Position numbers and translations under genes: made by a program. A DNA stretch of 64,000 bases from Delphinus delphis. Its lineage: Eukaryota > Chordata > Mammalia > Artiodactyla > Delphinidae. The stretch spans positions 630,001-694,000 of the forward strand of contig NC_082696.1 in assembly GCF_949987515.2 (NCBI RefSeq). Direction: 5' to 3'. Every line of letters starts with the position of its first letter. The stretch's first letter is position 1. Shown here piece after piece: positions 1-11,610 of the stretch. A model generated the notes under the pieces. The model searched no databases. It was not told the origin of the DNA and saw nothing but the letters and a program-made list of their open reading frames with translations.

Positions 1-230
1 AACTTGAGTCTCTGCCCACTAGGCCGAGATTGCTGAGGGCAGCCCAGGCCTCCCAGCCAGGCCACTCTGGATGGGAGCCGCTGAGCCCCGGCGCCGGCAT
101 GCTGTTGGGTGCTGGTTATACGCTTGGGAATGTGGTCCCACACGCAACCTCAATTCTGATTCAATGGGATCGCTTCCTGGGGTGTAAAGGGCTCTGAGCC
201 ACGCTGGTGCCAAGTGGGAGCAGAGCGGGA
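1..230. other. Unassigned GC-rich flank
   Basis: Single-copy-looking GC-rich DNA. I see no gene, RNA or recognisable repeat here. Confidence 0.5.
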
Positions 231-718
231 AGGGGCAGCTGGGGGCAGCAGGAGGGCTGGGGGCAGCAGGGGCAGCTGGGGGCAGCAGGGGCAGCAGGAG
301 GGCTGGGGGCAGCAGGAGGGCTGGGGGCATCAGGGGCAGCAGGAGGGCTGGGGGCAGCAGGAGGGCTGGGGGCAGCAAGGGCAGCAGGAGGGCTGGGGGC
401 AGCAGGGGCAGCTGGGGCAGCAGGAGGGCTGGGGGCAGCAGGGGCAGCAGGGGCAGCTGGGGGCAGCAGGGGCAGCAGGGGCAGCTGGGGCAGCAGGAGG
501 GCTGGGGGCAGCAGGAGGGCTGGGGGCAGCAGGGGCAGCTGGGGGCAGCAGGGGGAGCTGGGGGCAGCAGGGGCAGCTGGGGGCAGCAGGGGGAGCTGGG
601 GGCAGCAGGAGGGCTGGGGGCAGCAGGACGGCTGGGGGCAGCAGGGGCAGCAGGAGGGCTGGGGGCAGCAGGGGGGGCTGGGGGCAGCAGGAGTGCTGGG
701 GGCAGCTGGTGGGCTGGG
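231..718. repeat. G-rich minisatellite (6/12/18-bp unit family)
   Basis: Imperfect tandem array built from the blocks GGGGGCAGCAGGAGGGCT and GGGGCAGCTGG. Most unit lengths are multiples of six, so reading frames stay open on both strands and give spurious Gly/Ala/Gln or Pro/Cys/Ala proteins of up to about 280 residues. The plus strand carries dense runs of three to five G and frequent CAGC/GCTG, so G-quadruplex or hairpin formation is plausible. Units degrade toward both ends. I see no coding role. Confidence 0.9.
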
Positions 719-1624
719 CCTCCGCCGTGAGTTTGCTTTGCAGTCTTGGATGCAAAGATGGGGCTGGAGCTCCTTGTCCGTAAAACGGGGCGGGGGGGCG
801 AGGCAGGAGCTCGAGACCCTTCCAACCAGCACCCTCTGCCACGCACCCCACATGCAGTGCACAGCACGGCACGGCACGTGCTTCACTCCTGGAAAGGCGC
901 CTCCGCGTGCATCAAGCCCCTGGCTTCTCGTAAGTGCTCCCCTGAGCTGTGCTTACTGTTATGGCCCTTTGTCATTCGTGGGACGCCATCTTCGTGGGGC
1001 AAAGCCCCCAAGAAGCTCCCCGCCTTCCCCAAAGGAGGCCATGTCAATGGCGGTTTGCAAAGCTGCTTTTCCTTTCCTCAGCTGTATTTTAACATGTTGT
1101 CTTATTCTGTATTTCTGCCACCATCCTGCCCTGATTATCTCTGTACTCTCCGAGAAGACAGAAGCTTTCTCACCAGCTCTCTTCTTTTCTTTCTGAGTCT
1201 TCAGCAAAATCACCTCTAATGTCCATATTTCTAACACGCACCTCAAAACTCCTCCGGCCTCCTCATCACCCAGACCCGAGGCTGCTCCCACTTTGTTGGT
1301 GTTGGTTACAGCAGTACTTGCCTTCTCGGTACCAAATCGGTCTGAGGCAGCTCAGGTCGCCACGACAACGGACTACAGGCTGGGGTTTAAACAACAGAGA
1401 TGCGTTTCCTCGCAGTCAGCCGCTGGGAGTTGGAGGTGGTTGGAGCGTGCTTGGGTCCTGGTGAGAGGTCTCTTCCTGGCTTGTGGACAGCCGCCTCCTT
1501 GCTGTGTCTCCACATGGCTTTTCCTGAGTGTGCATGCGAGTGAGGAGATCTCGTCCTTCCTTACAAGGCCTTGTCCTGTCAGATTATGCCTCACCTGCAG
1601 CCTCACTTAACCTTCCTCATCTCC
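719..1624. other. Unassigned stretch
   Basis: Mixed-composition DNA with a pyrimidine-rich tract around 1050-1215. No gene or named repeat could be recognised. Confidence 0.4.
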
Positions 1625-1805
1625 TGTATCCATCAGGGTTCCGCAGAGGAGCAGACCAACAGCATACACGGATGCATTATTAAATGCATGGGGGGGGGTC
1701 TGCTCCCACGGTTTTGGGGGCTCCTGCAGGCTGGCGGCCAGGTGTGCAAGCCCTTGGGCCTGAGAACCAGAGCGCCAACATTGGAGGGAAGGGGGCCTGG
1801 GCGTC
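1625..1805. repeat. Possible old LTR-type repeat fragment
   Basis: The text 'ccatcagggttccgcagagg', then 'gcattattaaatgcatg', 'ggttttgggggctcctgcag' and 'ggcctgagaaccag' resembles an old mammalian LTR-like repeat. I cannot name the family. This rests on weak recall and could be wrong. Confidence 0.25.
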
Positions 1806-1819
1806 CTTCCTCCAGCTTT

Positions 1820-1991
1820 GTGTGGAGACCCCCACAATAAGGAGAACATCGCAGCCAAGAGAGTCGCAGCAGGGCTTTGGAATCCCGGTGCACATGAAAG
1901 TAACGTCTACACTGTGCTGGAGCTATTAAGTATGCAGTAGCATTAGGTTTAAAAAACAGTGTGCACACCTTCATTAAAAATACTTATTCGA
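1820..1991 (-). mobile_element. Tigger1 3'-end fossil (TcMar-Tigger), first part
   Basis: The stretch from 'gacccccacaataagg' through 'tcccggtgcacatgaaagta', 'gagctattaagtatgcagta' and 'cattaaaaatacttattc' follows the reverse complement of the Tigger1 3' region as I remember it. The fossil continues after the SINE at 1992-2194. It holds only the non-coding 3' tail, and no transposase codons are recognisable. It is diverged and shows small gaps. Confidence 0.6.
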
Positions 1992-2194
1992 GGGCTTCCC
2001 TGGAGGCGCAGTGGTTGAGAGTCCGCCTGCCGACGCAGGGGACGCGGGTTCGTGCCCCGGTCCGGGAGGATCCCACATGCCGCGGAGCGGCTGGGCCCGT
2101 GAGCCATGGCCACTGAGCCTGTGCGTCCGGAGCCTGTGCTCCGCAACGGGAGAGGCCACAGCAGTGAGAGGCCCGCGTACCGCAAAAAAAAAAA
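1992..2194 (+). mobile_element. CHR-type SINE (short cetacean form)
   Basis: Starts 'gggcttccctggaggcgcag' and ends in a poly(A) run. It has a tRNA-like head with an A-box-like TGGAGGCGCAGTGG and a B-box-like GGGTTCGTGCCCC. It is about 200 bp, the shortened form common in whales. It lies inside the Tigger1 fossil. The flanks 'aaaaatacttattc' and 'aaaatttattcc' look like an imperfect target-site duplication. It is non-autonomous and relies on L1 enzymes (family knowledge). Confidence 0.92.
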
Positions 2195-2245
2195 TTTATT
2201 CCAGAATTCACTAACCCTAACTGAGCCTTCAATGTTATGACTCAC
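2195..2245 (-). mobile_element. Tigger1 3'-end fossil, second part
   Basis: After the SINE the text 'cactaaccctaactgagcct' and 'tcaatgttatgactca' continues the Tigger1 match, including the last codons and stop of the old transposase frame in reverse. This shows that the SINE interrupted a pre-existing Tigger copy. Confidence 0.5.
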
Positions 2246-2535
2246 AGATTATCACAACACATACGCCAGTAGTGAGCAAGTTTAAATGTTGCGCGTCACT
2301 GAGACGTGGCACAGACTCCAGGTGAGCAAGCGCCGCTGGGAAATGGCGCCGAGGACTTGCCCGACGCTCACCCCCGACCTTCGATCTGTAGAAACGGAAT
2401 ATCTGCGAGGTGCACAGCGAGGGTCTGCCTGTGGTTGGTGGGGACCCAGGCCCGCTCCTCACGACAGCCCTGCAGCTGTGGCGTGATGCACCGCGCCCAT
2501 CAGTAACGGGTGGGCCTGGCTGTGTTCCAGCTTCA
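2246..2535. other. Unassigned stretch
   Basis: Moderately GC-rich DNA. Nothing recognisable was seen. Confidence 0.4.
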
Positions 2536-2695
2536 TGTATGACTCTGAAATTTGAATTTCATATAATTTTCGTGTGTCACAAAATAAATTCTTCTTTTGT
2601 TTCTTCCTCCATTGTTGGAAGATGTGAGAATCATTCTTTGCTCCCAGGCTCTGCCAAACCAGGCGGGGGGGCGGGGGCTGGATTTGTCCATGACC
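2536..2695 (+). mobile_element. hAT-Charlie-type DNA transposon fossil
   Basis: The order 'tctgaaatttgaatttcata', 'tgtgtcacaaaataaattct', 'gagaatcattctttgctccc', then 'gccaaaccaggcgg' and 'ggctggatttg' matches the non-autonomous hAT-Charlie type that ends in 'ccggatttggcc'. I do not assign an exact subfamily. It is non-coding. Confidence 0.5.
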
Positions 2696-3452
2696 ACTGA
2701 TCTCAAAGGACCAACACTCAGAGAACTGTGGACTGGCTCCCTCCACGTGGAATCCTGGCCACGTGGCGTCACCCGTCCAAGGCTTCCCACCTGTCCGAGC
2801 AGGCCCCGTGGGCTCTGGTGGCAGCACCTGGCCCTAGTGTCCCCTGCACGGTGTTCAGCCTCCTGGAGCCTCCCTCCGGCCTGGGAGATGGAGCTGCACA
2901 GACTCCACAGCTCACGGAGAAGCCGAGAGGCCCAGGGCCATGGAGAGGCCTCCGCTGGGACAGGGTGCCAGCCGGCCACCCTTGCCGAACGCAGGGCCTC
3001 TGCAGTCAGCGCCCAGAGAGGGAGGCCTGAGGCCCACTGCCCAGCACTAGGAGGGCACTGCGCGCTCTAGAGCTTTCTAGAAGGCGCTTCCCACTCCTGC
3101 CCTGCCCCGTGATGCCATCTGCCTCGCCAGGCTGCAGTCTCCTCTCCCAGCTGTCCAGCATTCTCTAGTGAGGGTGTCGCGCATGGAAGCCACCAGCCAG
3201 GACCCCCAGAAGCTTTCAGCCACACGGATGCTCTGTGAACGCGGCTGCGGAGCCTGACCCAGACCACCTGGTGATGCGAGCCCGTGGCTGCCCTCGGTAC
3301 TGGGAGCGTGGGTCAGGCACACGCGGGGTGCTCCCCTCGCGCGGGGACGGCCCCTGGGTGCCGAGCACAGAAGCTCTGCCCATTTGCACATGGAGGCTGC
3401 GGGCCTCACAGCCGACCAGCCGGAGGCCGAGACTCAGAGGAGGAGGCGAGCA
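2696..3452. other. Unassigned GC-rich stretch
   Basis: Open frames are frequent but overlap in all frames and show no family resemblance. No repeat was recognised. Confidence 0.4.
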
Positions 3453-3553
3453 GGGGCGCCCGTGGGCCGGCCGCAGACAGCTCAGGCCCTGGGCGAGGCC
3501 CGGGGGCGCCCATGGGGCCGGCTGCAGACAGCTCAGGCCCTGGGCGAGGCCCG
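3453..3553. repeat. Tandem duplication of about 50 bp, two copies
   Basis: 'gcagacagctcaggccctgg' followed by 'gcgaggcccgg' occurs twice. Each copy is preceded by a near-identical 'ggcgcccrtggggccgg'-type block. The copies differ at a few sites only. It is most simply a local replication slippage product. Confidence 0.85.
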
Positions 3554-5615
3554 GCTTCCAAACTCCATGGGAGGGGTGGGAAGGTCAATGGAGGCCTGTG
3601 TGGGGGAGGTGGGGCAGGAGGAAGGATTTGCTACCCGTTAGAGTTGCCTAAAATCAACAAGCTCTTGCATTCGGTTAAATGGTTACGGGGCGACTCCATC
3701 TGCCGCTTCAACCACGTGGGGACCTCAGGACAGCAGGGACCGGAGTGCGGGCGGTGGGAGCTGGGTCCCGATCGCGCAGTCACCATTGGGACAGAGAGTA
3801 CCCAGCGCCAGGCAGGGACCGGCGGGTAAGGGCAGGGCTGGAGGACAGTCACTCCAGGTGCCAAGCTGCTCGGGCAGAGGGCCGGGAGGGAAATCGGGGC
3901 CAGTTTGTCTAGGTTGTGAGGGTCTCGGGGGAGGTGGGTCAGGTTGCCAGCAGGCAGAGCTGAGTGCCTGGGCGCATCTGGGAGCTGTCACTGGTGACCT
4001 GTGAAGAGGGACTGAGTGGCACCCCCAGGGTTCGGGGCCTGGGGACACCTTGGTGCCGGGGGCAGGTGGGGAGAGGGAAGACAGGTGTGTCCAGGAGACA
4101 ATTAGGAGGACGCAGTGAGGTGCCTCAGGGAGCGCCAGCGGGGAGCTGGGGGAGGTCAGAGCAGACGTTGAAGTTGGAGGATGCAGGACAGGAGAGGGTG
4201 GGGCCCAGGAGACGTACAGAAGTCGCCTGCTGCCCGGCTGGGGACGTGGCTCCTGCCCGGGAGCCGCCCCAGCCCAAGGCCTGGCCCTGAGGAGACCGCT
4301 GGGAGCAGGGAGAAGCCATCGGCTGGGGTGACGGGGTGACGGTCGGGCCTCAGCTGTCAGAGCATGGGGCTTTCTAAAGGGAGGGAGTCAACAGGAGAGA
4401 TGTTTCCTTCCCTTTCCCCTTTTCCTGGACGCTCAAGGGCAGGCCTGGAAATGGGCCGAGCCTCCGCCCTGCTGGTCCTGCCTGTTTCTCCCCTGACCCA
4501 GGTGGGCACGGGTGCCTCTCGGGCCCCAGACCTGGTGTGCAGGGCAGAGGGCGGGGCTCGGGTCCAGGTCCTCAGGCTCCCCACGGTCGCTCTCGCTTCT
4601 GCTCCCCTGGGTGTGGGAGGGTGTCCCTCCAACCACCAAGTGGGCAAGATGCTTCCTCCCTGACGGCTGCAGGCCTGTGGGCGCTGGACCCTTGCCTGTG
4701 TTCTCCAGGGCAGGGGCGGCCACTCGCTCCTCTGGGACCTCTGACCCAAAAGCCCCCCGGGTGAATCTGGTTCCAGTTCTGCCACTTTCCTCCCCACAGA
4801 AGCAGCTGCCATCAGCACAAATGGTTCTTCTGCTTCCCCAGATGTCGGGTCTCCCGCACGCCACAGTGCACATGAGCCCCGGATGCCCTCCTCTGTCCCC
4901 TTCGGGTCCCGGCTGCTGGGTGTGGCCCCAGAGGACGCCCAGCTCGCAGGCGGCTGTTTCCGCCCTTCCTCCAGGACACCCCGATGACACGGGTCGGCAC
5001 CGCCCTCCACGATGGTCGGCGCTCTCTGCCTTTGGACTCACCGCTTTGGGCTGAGCGCTTCTGTGCGCACATGTCAGTACCGCGCACCCCGAAAGCACAC
5101 TTCTACACACAGAGCTTCATGGAGGGACCCCAGGGGCGTCCCTGGAGCTTGGCCGCAAGGGGACCGGGGTCTTATCCCTCCCACTCTGGGTGATGCGCTT
5201 GGGGCTGCCGTGGCTCAGGGCACCGTGTGGAGGTGGCACCTGCCCCTCTGGACAAGGATGCAGACCTTCAGACCTGGTGTTGGACTGCCGGGCCCGCGGT
5301 GGGGGAGGGGAGGGGCCGACTTAGTTAACGGGGTGAAAGCGAAGTATGTTCAGAAGCGGGACAGTGAACAAGGAGGTGGCGGGAGCCCACGGGGCTGCGG
5401 GAACCTCACCTTCACGACGGGGACTGAGGAAGGGGGTTGCTTTCTGTTTGGCTGAGATGTTTCGTTTGCAGAGAACAAGCAGGGCACCCAGCGCCCTCCG
5501 TGCAGAGCCTTGGGGTCCAGCCCTGCCCTTTGGAAGGGCGTCCTCGCTGCTGCGCTGCCCCCCTCCCCCCATCCACTTCCAGCAGGCCAGCTGCACCCAG
5601 GCGAGTGTCTCTCAG
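3554..5615. other. Unassigned GC-rich stretch
   Basis: About 2 kb with no recognisable gene, RNA or transposon. Overlapping open frames of up to 225 codons exist on both strands but are compositional. Confidence 0.4.
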
Positions 5616-5617
5616 CT

Positions 5618-5700
5618 GCTCTGTAAATATTTACTGGGCGTCCAGGATGCAGGACTGGAGGCTGTTGCCACGTTAAAAAACAAGCAAGTTCCCGAAAATT
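5618..5700 (-). mobile_element. Possible L2 3'-end fragment
   Basis: 'ctgtaaatatttactgggcg' followed by 'tccaggatgcaggactgg' and 'aaaaaacaagcaagttcc' resembles the reverse complement of an L2 3' terminus. It is short and diverged. Confidence 0.35.
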
Positions 5701-6135
5701 AAGCGTCAGAGGAGGGCAGGGGTCTGGTGCATGACGCCCTGCTCTGGCCCTGACTCCTGGCTGCAAGGGGCGAGGTGCTGGGGCTGCCCTGGCCAAGAGG
5801 AGTGCAGGCCTCCCGGGAGGGGAGAGTGGGGCGTGGGCCGGAGCTCGTGCGTCTGGGGCGGGGGTCCACCCCAGCCCAGCCCCATCAGCAGTCGTGGCTC
5901 TGGTGGCTTATTAGGCCTCCTAAGGGTCCCTTCAGCCAAGGAGAGGCAGGAAGCCGGCCGTCCACCGCCACCTGGGCCTACAACCCAGGAGCCGCCCCCA
6001 GGGAGCCTGGGATCAGACCTGAGGGGCTCCGGGAGGGGCTGCAGGCCCGTTGCTGCCCCACGGGGCACAGGCCACTCCGCTTAGGGGTTTACACGTGGCT
6101 TCAGGGAGGCCCCACCCTCAGGTGTCCGCGGCGGC
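5701..6135. other. Unassigned GC-rich stretch
   Basis: Nothing recognisable was seen. Confidence 0.4.
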
Positions 6136-6226
6136 AGTGGTGTGTGTGTGTGTGCGTATGCGTGCCTGTGTGAGCGCTGGGCGCCTGTGTCCGTGTGCCC
6201 ACGTGTGCGCGTGAACATACATGCGT
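6136..6226. repeat. Degenerate TG/CG-rich simple repeat
   Basis: A (TG)n core at 6139-6155 decays into alternating TGTGCG-type sequence. Alternating purine-pyrimidine runs like this can adopt Z-DNA; that is general knowledge and was not tested here. Confidence 0.75.
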
Positions 6227-8210
6227 AGGCACCTTGCGAGGACCGCGCTCTGGAGCTTGAGCACGTGTGCATCTGGCCTGCTGTGTGATGGGCCGGGGGG
6301 CGGTGAGCGGGGACTGCGGGCCACGGCCCTGCTGGCTACTGCGGGCCACCTGCCGTCCTCAGGACAGTCTGGTCCACCCGCACGGACGAAGCCGGGTCTC
6401 AAAGGCCGTCAGGGGGGCTTTCACTCACGGTCGGCACTGTCTGCGGGGAGGCCAGCCTCACCAGTCACCTCCGTGAGCCTGGGCGGTGTGCGGGCCCTGC
6501 GCCCTGTCCAGGCTGCTGCGGGCTTCCTCGCACCCTTCGCTGAGGGCTGCCTCCCGGCCCCTCCTCCCTTCCTGTTCACCCAGACCCACCACGTAGCCCC
6601 TAAAAACACTCCTGGTCTCCACAGCCTCTGCGTTTGGTGCTTTCTTGGTCCGTGCAGCACAGGAAGAGTCTGTGAAGGTTGCCCACTCAAGACGGTGGAA
6701 CTCAAGTGAGGACCAGCTGGAGAGATGCCCACGTCCACCCAACAGCTGCCATGGAGCCTGTGTGAGAAGAGGGAGAGTCTGGGGGCAGAGGACTGGCAGG
6801 AAGCACCGCCCAGCCCTACTCACTGCGGCACAGGCGACACCCCCAGGAGGGGCTCATCCTGGCAAGGGACCCCCTCCACCCAGGAGGACAGACTCACGGC
6901 TCAGGGCAGGAAATGCCCGGGGCCAGCAAGTCCCAGAGTCAGCCTGTGGGGCAGCGCACCCCAGTTCAGGAGTGGAGTTTAGCAGAACGCAGACGTGTCG
7001 CTGGGCGAGGGGGTGCCCAGCCAGGAGCGCGAGGCCAGCGCGACGCCCAGTTCCCGTGGTCGGGTCGGAGCAGCGGCAAGGTGAGCTGCCCCCAGGTGCC
7101 CCTGCCCGAGGCTGGGCTGGCCCTAGAGCCTGGACGCCCAGGTCAGCGGGCCAGCTGGGGCCGGCGGAGCCAGAGGCTGCTCCTCAGCCAGAGTGAAGCC
7201 CAGGTGCCTCGCGTCTGGAGTCGGGAAACCTCGTCTGTCTCTGCACATGTGGGCCGTGTGGCTTGAGCATCTGCTTCCCTGTCCGCGAGGTGGGAAGAAA
7301 AGTGCCCATCTGATCAGACGCTGGCTCGTTCAAGGGTCCAAGTCTCTGAGGCAAAGTGATTCTTCTACCGGGAGCTCCTGGTAAAAACCCTAGACTTTCG
7401 TGCTCAGCGAACCACGTTAAATTGTCCATATTCAGCTGCTTTGTTCTACAAAAGGACAGTCTTGTGCAATTGACCTCTGTGAGTGTTACTTTGCGAAAAA
7501 CAAAGGGAAGAGAAGCACAGCCGTCCATGGGGGCTCCTCCTGCAGGTGCCACTGGAGGCCCCGCCGCCAGCACTGCCGGTTTCAGAGACACCTGCTCTCC
7601 ATCCGCGCAGCTGCTCTGCCCCGAGGGAACCCGCAGGCGGAGGTGGACGCGGGCGGCGTCACTCCGAGCGTCTGCCTCGTGGCCCCAGCGGGTCCTGCCC
7701 CAGCCGTGTCCTCTACACGTGCGGGGCTCTTTGCCCGAGTTTGCACACAGCAGCTCGTGGGGAATGCCAGCACAGGGGCTAGACTCAAAGCTTCCAAAGG
7801 AGCACCCTGTGCTAAACCACATCATTCCGCCTGCAGCCACGACCAGCGCGTGGAGCCTGTGCCTCCACCTTTGGAGAAGTTGTGGGAAGGGAGGGAGTCT
7901 GGGCAGCAGGGAGGGAAGGTGGGGGGAGAGGGCAGCGCCCAGAGCCAAGCGGCGGCTGTGTTCTCTTACTTCTGAGCCTCCCAGTCACCTGGAGGGGCTG
8001 GTTGTCCCTCAAGTCACATCCTGGCTGCCCCATCTGAACCAGAAGGGCTCCCCCGATCTCCCTCCGTGGAGATCTGTGGTGCCCAGCACGGCCCCGTCAG
8101 AGCAGACTGGCCTGCGTCCTCCCTGCTCTGGGATGTGAGCTCTGAGGGCGGAGGAGTTCTCCGTGTCCTCAGCAGCCAGACCTGCTCATGGAAAGTGCTC
8201 TGTAAGTCTG
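6227..8210. other. Unassigned GC-rich stretch
   Basis: About 2 kb. Long overlapping frames occur near 7184-8138 on both strands with no recognisable domain or splice-supported exon. No transposon was seen. Confidence 0.4.
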
Positions 8211-8312
8211 TGTTGGACGGATTGATGGACACGTGGATGGGTGGGTGGACGTACAGAAGCCTAGATGGCCCCATGGCTGGGTAGACGGATGAGTAGTGGA
8301 CGTGGGGACGGA
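8211..8312. repeat. Degenerate (TGGA)n-type simple repeat
   Basis: Repeated gga/tgg words such as 'ggatgggtgggtggacgt' and 'gacggatgagtagtggacg' show a decayed tetranucleotide array. Confidence 0.6.
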
Positions 8313-9060
8313 TAGGCGAGGTGGACTGTTTTTGTTGGCTCAGGGCTGGCACAGAGACCACTGCAGGCAGATCTGTTGTCCTCTCAGGCATGTCTGAAGC
8401 GGGTGATCACGAGCCCTGTGCAGGCTGCCAGTGCCCCAGCCCTGTGCACGCAGAAGATGTATCATGGGATACGCAGAACTCGTCTCAGATTCCGCACCAT
8501 TCGGACCATTTCAGATTCACTGGAGACATGCGATTGGTTCCATAAATCCTCCCACAGAGCCTGTGCGATGCTCCTGTTTTGCTGACTGAACTGCAGAGAG
8601 GCTTGAATCTCTTTCCCAACTGGAGGTGCTTTGCAAGCAGACGGAGGAAAGCCACACGCTCAGCAGTGCGTGAGGGAACCTCGACGCCAGCACGCATTCC
8701 CCAGCTCCGTGGTCGCCTGCCCGGGGGTGGGGCTTTACTGTCTCTGTGCAGCCGGCTGCCCTCCCCACCCCACCAGGCTCTCAGGCCCACCTCCCCAAAA
8801 CACACATTCCCTTTGGACCCATCATGCACCCACGGTGGGCAGAGGCCATGCCTGGGGCGGGGTCTGTGCCTGCCGCACTTGACACTCAGCTGGGGGGCGG
8901 GAGAGCTCGGGCGCTGTGCGGGGAGCCGCGTAAACCTGCTGGACTCTGCTCCTCCCAGGCGGAGACCACCCACCCCTCCGACCCAGGGCCCCTCCAGGGG
9001 TGGGAGTGGGCTGGGGGCAGCAGTGCCCTTTAGCCTGGGCCTGAGCCAAGTGAAGACACT
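8313..9060. other. Unassigned stretch
   Basis: No recognisable feature was seen. Confidence 0.4.
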
Positions 9061-9345
9061 CAGATTTTGATGTTCAGTGTTACTTCCCAATGTGGTCTCA
9101 CCAATTATCACAAAAATACAGTAACACGGTTGAGAGGTGACATTTTTCTTCTCTGGGTTTCTATAAAGGTACATACATTTTTAAACATGTGTCTCATTAT
9201 CAGACCACCCTGCCAATAAAATAGTAGGAATTGATACATTTCTAAATCATACAATTATCATGTGAATGCCATAATTATATATAAAAGCATTAATTTGCTA
9301 AATGCAAACATTTAAAACGGGTCGTAACTGTTAAAAATCTGTTGA
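9061..9345. other. AT-rich island, unidentified
   Basis: A sharp AT-rich block with words such as 'ataattatatataaaagc' and 'taaatcatacaattatca', set inside DNA that is otherwise strongly GC-rich. It could be an unrecognised old transposon, a 3'-UTR-like segment or conserved non-coding DNA. The sequence alone does not decide this. Confidence 0.4.
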
Positions 9346-11120
9346 GGGGCTTCATTTCTCGCTCTACTAGGAATGTCACACCCACACTTCCACCCACACA
9401 AACCGGAAATAACCCTGGAGGCTCCTGGTTTCTGGAAGACCCTCCCAGCGTCCCTCACAGCACGAGGCTTTGCCTTCATGGACTTGTACATTTGTGTCTT
9501 TGATGAGGAAAGGAAGGAAGGAGGGAGGGGGCATCTCAAACACTGACCCCACCATCACAGTGGGGCTTCAGATCAGTCGCCGCGGTGTCAGGGACGTCTG
9601 GGTTCATCTTCCGGCGGGGTGTTTGGGAAGGTGGGGTCCTCAGTAATTTAGGGCTCGGTCTCTGGGGTCAGACGGAGCGCCACCCGTGCCCTAGGCCATG
9701 GCATCCTCATCTGTATGTTGAGGGTCAGAACTGACGGACGTGGGCGGGACGTGCTGGGACAAGGAGGGGGCATCGGCCCAGCTCTGTCCTGGGGCCCAAA
9801 CACAGCCGCTGTCACCAAAGGGCAACGCCGTGAAAACGCCCTGGAAATGTGGACACGGCCCTGAGGAATCGCGGGCGCCAGACAGACCTTCCCGCACCCG
9901 CAGCGCCCGTTTGCGGGCCTTACGTCCGGGCCCCCGGTGCCTGCGTTGAGGTTGGAGGCGGCGTGTCGTGACCAGGTCTGGACTTTGACCAGAGCGCAGC
10001 GGGGGCCACGGAAGTTCAGGGAGAGGAAGTGATGTGAGGGAGGAGAGCGGGGCAGAGCCGGGCAGAGCGGGAGGTGGAGAAGCGGCCTGAGACCCCGGCT
10101 GCCCTGCGCCAGCGCCGCACACCCACGAGCCCCGGCTTTCCCTCCTCAGCACCGAGTGCCACGTCCCGCCCAGACGACAGACAACCGCTGCAGCTGAAGA
10201 CACGGCCACACACCCAGTTCCTTGGGGCCCAGGAGGAGGGTCCGCGGCTCCTCATCACGTCTCTCCTCGGGGATGCTTCTCCAGGCCCGCGGCGGGAAAA
10301 GGCACGAAGAGGAAGGGGTGGGCCCAGGCCCTCGCCTGCGCGGGGCTGTGTGTGGGGCGTGAACCCCAGAGACTGCGCTTTAAGACGCGGTGAGGCGTGC
10401 ATCGGGGCGGGTCCTCAGGGACACGGCCGCGGGGCTGGCTGTGGACCCTGGAAGCTCCCCTCTCCTTGTCCCCCTGCCCGGGCTGAACGGCGTGGAACCC
10501 CGGAAGCCCCCCACTCTCTCTCTTGCTGCGTCCTGCCTTTGACGCCGCACACGTGCTTACTGGGATCTGCTGGGGCCCGGGACTCAGGGGTTCTGCCCCA
10601 TGGGGACCACAGTCTACAGGGAGCTAAATATAAAACTAATAGCCATGCGTCCAAATACTTCATTGCACGTTGCCCTAAACGTTGTGAAGGTGAGGTAGCG
10701 GCCTCGTAACAGGAGGACTTGGTTTAGGTTTGGGGTGGGCACGGCCTTTGCCCAGAGCCCTGAACTGCCGGCAAGAGTCTGGTGGAGACCGAGGGCTGAA
10801 CGCCCTAGGCTGAGGACGGTCACGGGTCGCTACAAGGACCCCGAAGCAGGGGCAGCTTGAGAATTAGGACTTGGGCCCGATGGGCTTCAGATCCGGTCAG
10901 AGGCAAGCCCAGTGGGAGACAGGCTCTTCCCGGGGGGAAGGCACCCGCGGCCACGGCCAGTGCCACGTCTGCCCCGAGGCCCCCGGGCATCCGTCCTAAG
11001 GGTGGCCTGCCCCCCAACCCTCTCGGCTCTCCCACCTTTGCTTCAGCGTCACTGTGGCCTCAAAGCCCAGCCCCGGCCCGACCGGCTGCCTTGCCTGCTA
11101 TTCCGACGTGGCTGTCAGAG
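9346..11120. other. Unassigned GC-rich stretch, locally CpG-dense
   Basis: CpG is dense around 10060-10430. No promoter-associated exon could be recognised. The 211-codon plus frame at 10074-10709 has no family resemblance and is treated as compositional. Confidence 0.4.
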
Positions 11121-11124
11121 AGGC

Positions 11125-11610
11125 ACTTCTGACGCAAACCCAGTGCGCCTTTCTCTCAACCCAAATACCTTGCAGTGGCCCGCCATGGCCCCTGGGCCTA
11201 AAGTGAGGTCCAGTGAAGCCCCTCGTGACCAGCCTGTGCCCCTGTGCAGCTCTGCCCTTCAGCTCTCCCCACTCTCCACGTGAAGCTGCTTTCAGCCTCA
11301 TGGAAGCTCTCATGGTCTTGAACTCGAGATGCTCCCCTGCCCTGGACCTTTGCACACACTCTTCTCCTGGAAGACCCTCCCCGCCTCTCTCACCCTCAGG
11401 ATCCGCCTCCCCTCTGTCTTGGGTGCAGGCTCCCCAGGTGCCCACTCTCCCTTTCCATCAGGCCCAGTGCCTGCAAACTCCAGACAGACACGCGCGAGTT
11501 CTCTTGCCTGACCCTCCCATCAGCCTGTGAGAGCCTGGAGGTGACGACCTGCACCTGTGTCTAGGTTACCTGCGCCCAACACAGTACCTGAGCTATGGGA
11601 AGGAGCTCAA
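11125..11610 (+). mobile_element. L2 LINE 3' portion
   Basis: The order of landmarks matches the L2 3' region in forward orientation. 'agtggcccgccatggcccct' comes first, then the 'ctttgcacacactcttctcc' and 'tggaagaccctccccgcc' block, then 'cctgcgcccaacacagtacc' near the end. It is strongly diverged and contains no intact frame. Confidence 0.65.

Noticed and set aside
19..872. Several 180-330-codon frames on both strands
   Set aside because: Product of a minisatellite with units in multiples of six.
1992..2080. tRNA-like head with A and B boxes
   Set aside because: It is the tRNA-derived start of a CHR SINE, not a tRNA gene; the same holds for the other five copies.
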